Assembly: GCF_900215335.1 (NCBI RefSeq) | Contig: NZ_OCMT01000002.1 | Coordinates: 310,001-374,000 of the forward strand | Origin: Pedobacter xixiisoli | GTDB taxonomy: Bacteria > Bacteroidota > Bacteroidia > Sphingobacteriales > Sphingobacteriaceae | DNA length: 64,000 bases | Direction of reading: 5' to 3' | Part shown: positions 59,464-64,000 of the stretch, in pieces | How positions within the stretch are numbered: position 1 is the first letter of the stretch | Layout of the letters: every line of letters starts with the position of its first letter | Position numbers and translations under genes: made by a program | Notes under the pieces: model-generated | What the model was told of the DNA's origin: nothing | The model's database searches: none | What the model saw: the letters and a program-made list of their open reading frames with translations, nothing else

Positions 59464-62400
59464 CTTAGTATAGTAACTGATCCAGTATATTTTTTCTTAC
59501 CATTGTTAGGTTCAATAATGTAGTAATAAACACCAATTGGTAAATCTGCTCCATTTAATCTTCCATCCCAAGGGGTGTTATAAGGCGACGCCTCGAAAAC
59601 CTTTTGTCCATAGCGGTTAAATATGGTGATATTTCCGTCTGTAAATGATTCTAAATATTTGATATTCCATGTGTCATTTTTACCATCTCCATTAGGGCTA
59701 AAAACGTTAGGGATAAGCGGTTGATCATGTACAATTACCGTATACTCATATACCAATTCGCAACTATTAGAAGTAACAGTTAAGGTGTAATGTGTAGTTT
59801 TCTCTGGGCTGGCAACCGGATTTAGCACATTATCGGCACTTAATCCCGTAGAAGGACTCCATTTGTATTTAAGACTTGAACCACTAGCTTTTATCTCAAA
59901 TTGTTTTTTACCTCCTAACAAAATATCTATTGGAGCGGGCATGGTAATAGTTGGCAATTTATTTACAGTAACACTGAAATTCTTTTCTTCTATACAACCA
60001 TGATCTGTAGTGTAAACATATTTGATATTAAAAGTACCGGGCCCACTAATCCTAGGGCTAAATATACCAGTTGACGAGACTCCTGTACCAGAATACACAT
60101 AAGTGCCAGACACGTTATTTTCATCCTCAACTAATAATTGGATTGGATCATCAGACTCACAAATAGGTTCAACTACATTAACTTTTAAACTTGGCGCTGG
60201 ATAAACAGTTACAATAACGGGAGCAGATTCGGTCACACATAATTGCCCAGAATAGGCACGCATCACTACAAGGTAATCTGTTTTAACGGCTAAACTTGGA
60301 TATTTATGGGTATAAATTTTGCCAACAGCGGGACTACTATCTGTAACTACAGCATTTGTACCCCCTGCCGTATAATCAAATATCCATTCTATCTTACTGA
60401 TATTACCAAAGCCAATGGTACTTTTATTTTCGAAAGAAACAGCTACATTGGCACACAAACTTGCCGAATTTTTTACTTCAAAAGTTGGATTTGGATTACT
60501 TCCACTAATCATAATCTCTTTAGTAAAAGTAACGGGACAACCCTGCTCTGAAGTAGCAATTAATGTCACTGTATAATTGCCTGGAGCAGTATATTTATGT
60601 GTTGGGTTTTGACGCACTTTTTGGACTACATCATTTGAGCCATCGCCAAAATCCCATAACCAAGCAGTGATGTTTCCTTTTACCGCAGTACCTTCATATT
60701 GTACAACATCATTAACACAAGAACCGGGGTCTTTAAAAGTAACCTCAGGTGTTTCATAAATGGTAACAACCTTAGAAAGTGTATCTGCACAACCGCTAGA
60801 TGAGACTGAAATTAGCTTTACAGTATAATTGCCAGCTGCTGTATATGTTGTAGTTGGAGAGGCTGCCGAAGATTCAGGTTTTCCATTCCCAAAATCCCAT
60901 TTTTGACTCGCAATGTTAGAATTTACAAAGGTACTTTCGTTATTAAATTGAATAGTGGCATTGATACAAAATGGCCCAACTGCTGTAAACGCAGATTTAG
61001 GTGGTGCCAAAATATTAATCGTCTTCGAAACAGATAGATTACAGCCAATATCGGTAGTGACATTTAATGTAACCGTTTTCGTTCCCGCAGTTGCGAATTT
61101 ATGTTTAGGATGCTGCAAGGTTGATGTCCCTCCATCTCCAAAATTCCAGCTCCAAGTTTTAATGTTTCCACCAGTTCTAGGCGACGAATCAGTAAATTGA
61201 ACATCTGTATTTTCGCAAGCTTCCGTAGGAAATGAAATGTTTGGTGAGAAAACATCGAAAGTTGTGAAAATCTCTTCGTCGGTGGCACAAATTGCTCCTT
61301 GAGCTTTCTCTATCAGCACTTTTAACACATAATTTCCTGGAGTTGAAAAGTTAGCAGAAGGCAAAGAATATTTATATAAGTAATAAGTTATTCCATCCTC
61401 TACTGTAGTTGTATAAGCCGGTGCATTGATAATTTCGGTTTTAGCTCCATTATTTAAATCCCAACTTAATTTATTGGTGACGTATGGCAGTTTAAGCACA
61501 AAATCAAAATCTGTACCTAAGCAAAAATTGGTAGATGCGATTGTACTACCACTAGTAAAAACCTGAATATTGCTTTTCAGATTCTTCAAATCAGTTCCAG
61601 CTAAATAGGCATAAGATTCTACCTGACCATAACCATAAGCTATGGCAACGAAACCACCACTCGCAATTAGCCTGTGCTGGTCTGATGAATTAGTAACATC
61701 AACAATTGCATAACTATACTCGCTGTTTGCAATAGGCCTAAATTGGCTAGTTATGGTCGTTCCATCTAACGTAAAGCCTGGAATATCTACTGTTTTTATA
61801 ATGATATTAAGAAAGTATCTAGAAATATTTGTGTTTACCCCAGTTACACTATTTAGTCTAGAATACACAGCGATATCTTTCAGCGTCTGTTCAATTGGGT
61901 TTAATATGGTCATTTCTGGGTCTCCCAAATAAGATCCACCCTGACCACTATTGGCGGCATTAGCCAAATTACAGGTCTGAGAAGTTTGATATTGGGCAAC
62001 TGCAACGGGCGAAGTAGCCTTGATTACATTAGGCGAAGTAGTATAAAACGTAATTACGCTCCCTTTTCTGTACGGATTGGACAATGCTGTACCATTTGCA
62101 GTAGTTGTGCTTCCGTTAACGGTAACCGTGGTATTATCTTCAGAAACAATGATTTTAATAATATCTGTGTTTCCGTTTAACGTATTATAAAAGGGAGCTG
62201 AAACAAAATTTTTGCCCCAAGCAGTAACTGGAAACAATTGCTGAAACAGGTTGTCTCCCCCATTTGGAGTTCGCGAATTGCCAGGCTCACAAAAAGCGGC
62301 CCATGTTGTTCCAGAAAAAACAGCTATGGGGCTGCACCCTGTAACAGATTTAATTAGCGTACCTGTTAAATCGTCTTCTGCCTGATATTGATAAACATCT

Positions 62401-62984
62401 CCCTTGTTTAGCGTAATTTGAAAGGTAGAATTTGCCAATCTGCCTCCATCTATGCTCGTTTGAGTAGGTTTAATCTCTACCGTTGTGCCATCTTTAACGC
62501 CAACTATAGAAAATTCTGAATATGCAGCAATGTTAGAATTACCCATATTCTGTTGTGAAAAAACATAATACTCTTGCTCTAATGCGGCGGTTGGCAAAAC
62601 TAAAGTCGATCCCGTTCGAGCATTATTAGAAATTACACAATAAACAGATATTGGCTCTACGGAAGTTACATTAATTCCTTTATTTAACTCTTTTACGTTA
62701 GAACTGCCTATGTAAACATTATGGCTATTGGGGTTGATGAATACAGGTGTTACTACATTTGCAACAACACTACCCGATGCAATAATACTTCCGCCAGATG
62801 TAACTTGGTAGGTTGTGCTCACATCCGAGGAAAGAAACAGTGTCATTCGAGACCCTAAACCATCAATATGGCCAGCATACGCTACCCAAAAGTCTTTACC
62901 TCTATTAGACGTAGATTGTGCAAACACGCCTATTTTTCCGAAAAAAAATAACACAAGTGCCGCCAGCAAAAATTTGTTTTTCAT
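59460..62984 (-). CDS. Large IgGFc-binding/PKD surface protein with CHU_C (T9SS type B) domain
   Basis: A 1174-residue secreted protein from the ATG at 62984 (signal peptide MKNKFLLAALVLFFFGKIGV, then FAQ); the TTG at 63002 is not needed. Residues about 25-470 resemble the IgGFc-binding N-terminal domain (SNRGKDFWVAYAGHIDG; VLPTAALEQEYYVFSQQNM). At least four PKD-type units follow from about 580 (WSWNFGDGGTSTLQHPKHKF; QKWDFGNGKPESSA; WLWDFGDGSNDVVQ), then Ig-like units, and the C-terminal CHU_C domain NVFSPNGDGKNDTWNIKYLE / ITIFNRYGQKVFEASPY / PWDGRLNGADLPIGVYYYII. Likely exported by the type IX system to the surface as an adhesin or matrix protein. Confidence 0.92.
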   Translation of the reverse strand: MKNKFLLAALVLFFFGKIGVFAQSTSNRGKDFWVAYAGHIDGLGSRMTLFLSSDVSTTYQVTSGGSIIASGSVVANVVTPVFINPNSHNVYIGSSNVKELNKGINVTSVEPISVYCVISNNARTGSTLVLPTAALEQEYYVFSQQNMGNSNIAAYSEFSIVGVKDGTTVEIKPTQTSIDGGRLANSTFQITLNKGDVYQYQAEDDLTGTLIKSVTGCSPIAVFSGTTWAAFCEPGNSRTPNGGDNLFQQLFPVTAWGKNFVSAPFYNTLNGNTDIIKIIVSEDNTTVTVNGSTTTANGTALSNPYRKGSVITFYTTSPNVIKATSPVAVAQYQTSQTCNLANAANSGQGGSYLGDPEMTILNPIEQTLKDIAVYSRLNSVTGVNTNISRYFLNIIIKTVDIPGFTLDGTTITSQFRPIANSEYSYAIVDVTNSSDQHRLIASGGFVAIAYGYGQVESYAYLAGTDLKNLKSNIQVFTSGSTIASTNFCLGTDFDFVLKLPYVTNKLSWDLNNGAKTEIINAPAYTTTVEDGITYYLYKYSLPSANFSTPGNYVLKVLIEKAQGAICATDEEIFTTFDVFSPNISFPTEACENTDVQFTDSSPRTGGNIKTWSWNFGDGGTSTLQHPKHKFATAGTKTVTLNVTTDIGCNLSVSKTINILAPPKSAFTAVGPFCINATIQFNNESTFVNSNIASQKWDFGNGKPESSAASPTTTYTAAGNYTVKLISVSSSGCADTLSKVVTIYETPEVTFKDPGSCVNDVVQYEGTAVKGNITAWLWDFGDGSNDVVQKVRQNPTHKYTAPGNYTVTLIATSEQGCPVTFTKEIMISGSNPNPTFEVKNSASLCANVAVSFENKSTIGFGNISKIEWIFDYTAGGTNAVVTDSSPAVGKIYTHKYPSLAVKTDYLVVMRAYSGQLCVTESAPVIVTVYPAPSLKVNVVEPICESDDPIQLLVEDENNVSGTYVYSGTGVSSTGIFSPRISGPGTFNIKYVYTTDHGCIEEKNFSVTVNKLPTITMPAPIDILLGGKKQFEIKASGSSLKYKWSPSTGLSADNVLNPVASPEKTTHYTLTVTSNSCELVYEYTVIVHDQPLIPNVFSPNGDGKNDTWNIKYLESFTDGNITIFNRYGQKVFEASPYNTPWDGRLNGADLPIGVYYYIIEPNNGKKKYTGSVTILR

Positions 62985-63124
62985 TTCACTATTAAATAAC
63001 AAATGATATTGGGTAGATGTAGCAAAAACTCTTTACTCACTAAAATATTTTTAGCGTAGTATCAAGTGTACACAAGTGTCGGCAAAAAAACAAGAAGTTT
63101 AAACGAAATCTTTTTATTAAAAGA

Positions 63125-63580
63125 CTAAGATAGTAAGTTTTGGCGAGCAATAAATTCGAGTTGCTTGTTTGCAACTAACAATTTCTCTGTCAGTTCTCTA
63201 TTCTCTTTTCTGAGCGTATAAATTTCGATGGCTTTATCTATATTAATCCTCAAATCCTCTTCCATCCAAGGTTTTTGGATATATCTATATACCTGTCCTT
63301 TGTTAATGGCGTCAATTACAGCGTCGATATCTGTATATCCAGTTAAAATCATCCGAATTGGCTCAGGATACTTTTCTAAAATAGATGCTAAAAATTCAAC
63401 ACCTGTAGTTTTAGGCATGCGCTGATCGGTAATAATTACCTGTATATCTTCGGCTTCTAAGATTTTTCTACCTTCTTCTGCAGACTCGGCTGTAAAAACT
63501 TTATATAATCTACGGAAAGTTGCTGCAAAAGCACTTAGATTATGTGGTTCATCATCAACGTAAAGGATATTCGCTGTCAT
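63125..63580 (-). CDS. Single-domain response regulator
   Basis: A 151-residue receiver protein with no fused output domain. Acidic pocket and phosphoacceptor: ILYVDDEPHN and VIITDQRMPKTTG (Asp in TDQRMP); Thr in MILTGYTD; Lys in YIQKPWMEEDL. The wording TDQRMPxxTGVEFL and GQVYRYIQKPW is typical of the receivers in HD-GYP or c-di-GMP-type and hybrid systems. A C-terminal coiled-coil helix (RKENRELTEKLLVANKQLEF) may mediate dimerisation or contact a partner. It is divergent from the ThiF-family gene. Partner kinase unknown. Confidence 0.93.
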   Translation of the reverse strand: MTANILYVDDEPHNLSAFAATFRRLYKVFTAESAEEGRKILEAEDIQVIITDQRMPKTTGVEFLASILEKYPEPIRMILTGYTDIDAVIDAINKGQVYRYIQKPWMEEDLRINIDKAIEIYTLRKENRELTEKLLVANKQLEFIARQNLLS

Positions 63581-63701
63581 TTCTCTATGAATAAAAAGTT
63601 AAAAATACTTTTTTATTGTAACTCTAAAAAACTAATTTAGTCTTTTAGCTATGAAAATTCACTTTTTGTGTAGAAAATCTCATCTTTTATAGAAGACCCT
63701 A

Positions 63702-64000
63702 ATGTATAAACTAGACGTAACCTCTCCGTTGCATGTACTGCTAGAGCAGACAAAGAAAAATCAAGACCTTTACAAACCACTGATATTAAGACTTGTTAAC
63801 GATGAAGACCGAGTTAAATTCGCCCAAATCGTAACAGAAACCCCTGGAATACAAATTTTCGACACTATAAAGGAGCAAGTAACCGAACTTTTAAGATGTT
63901 TAAAACCATTGATTGTCTTTATGCCGAAAAATGAGCTAGAAAACATCATCACTCAGAAACTTGGCAACAGCGATGAATACGGTGTTTGGGTATATTACCC
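63702..64000 (+). CDS. N-terminal part of a ThiF/E1-family adenylyltransferase-like protein, cut by window end
   Basis: The frame is open from the ATG at 63702 to the window end (about 99 residues). YKPLILRLVNDEDRVKFAQI, PGIQIFDTIKEQVTELLR and DEYGVWVYYP match the N-terminal region I recall from Bacteroidota ThiF-family (Rv1355c-like) proteins, in which the E1-like adenylyltransferase domain follows at once. That catalytic part is outside the window, so the identification rests on the lead-in alone. Confidence 0.6.
   Translation, partial: MYKLDVTSPLHVLLEQTKKNQDLYKPLILRLVNDEDRVKFAQIVTETPGIQIFDTIKEQVTELLRCLKPLIVFMPKNELENIITQKLGNSDEYGVWVYY

Noticed and set aside
1..64000. CRISPR arrays, tRNA or rRNA genes, prophage or integrase genes
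   Set aside because: No regularly spaced repeats, cloverleaf-like genes, rRNA sequence or integrase/transposase proteins were seen on either strand.

Overview
The window looks like the chromosome of a Bacteroidota bacterium of the Sphingobacteriaceae, most likely Pedobacter or a close relative. The DNA is AT-rich. It carries a SusC/SusD pair, type IX secretion (T9SS) type-B C-terminal domains with PorP/SprF partners, TAnnTTTG-type promoter elements, and several short dispersed hairpin repeats of the kind that fill intergenic space in this group. I saw no rRNA, tRNA or CRISPR array, and no complete transposase gene. Assignments rest on reading the proteins and DNA directly; no database search was run.

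Positions 1-9000: a metal-efflux block on the + strand. A 5'-truncated OmpR-type response regulator and a histidine kinase precede a small HPF-type ribosome-associated protein. They are followed by an outer-membrane channel, a lipoprotein membrane-fusion protein and a CzcA/CusA-type RND pump. Positions 9300-22600: mixed housekeeping and small envelope genes. These include an OMPLA-like barrel, a DUF6370 protein, pdxJ, an EamA transporter, two unknown exported proteins (one with a TonB-C-like domain), citrate synthase, a DUF3347 lipoprotein, a barrel protein, a three-gene overlapping operon ending in miaA, a glycine-zipper lipoprotein and a beta-CASP metallo-beta-lactamase nuclease. Positions 22600-28100: a four-gene minus-strand operon of secreted Ig/DUF11-type proteins, one CHU_C (T9SS type B) protein and a PorP/SprF protein.

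Positions 28400-56000 hold the centrepiece, a pectin utilisation locus of 17 minus-strand genes with a divergent LacI-family regulator. In transcription order it encodes SusC, SusD, a DUF4957/DUF5123-type surface lipoprotein, two CE12 acetylesterases, two CE8 pectin methylesterases, a PL1 lyase, a GH28, a GH43, a large MG2-plus-plug protein without a barrel, a second GH28, a GH105-DUF4350 fusion, a PL10 lyase, a two-domain alpha/beta hydrolase, an N-formylglutamate-amidohydrolase-like protein and a DUF4397 lipoprotein. Esterases would deprotect homogalacturonan and rhamnogalacturonan, PL1/PL10 and GH28 would cut the chain, SusCD would import oligomers, and GH105 would remove the unsaturated end sugar. 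LacI-type operator matches (TGnnAnCGnTnnCA) lie in the SusC/LacI divergent region and upstream of the distal GH28, suggesting that one regulator controls at least two transcription units.

Positions 56000-64000: a SnoaL-like protein, mscL, rpoN, a large IgGFc-binding/PKD type-B T9SS protein with its PorP/SprF partner, a single-domain response regulator and the start of a ThiF-family gene that runs off the window.

The least explained items are a phage/homing-endonuclease-associated domain protein embedded in the miaA operon, a roughly 130-bp inverted-repeat element that supplies the miaA stop codon, the barrel-less MG2-plug protein inside the pectin locus, the three-way split of a T9SS surface protein, and the two tail genes of the pectin locus.
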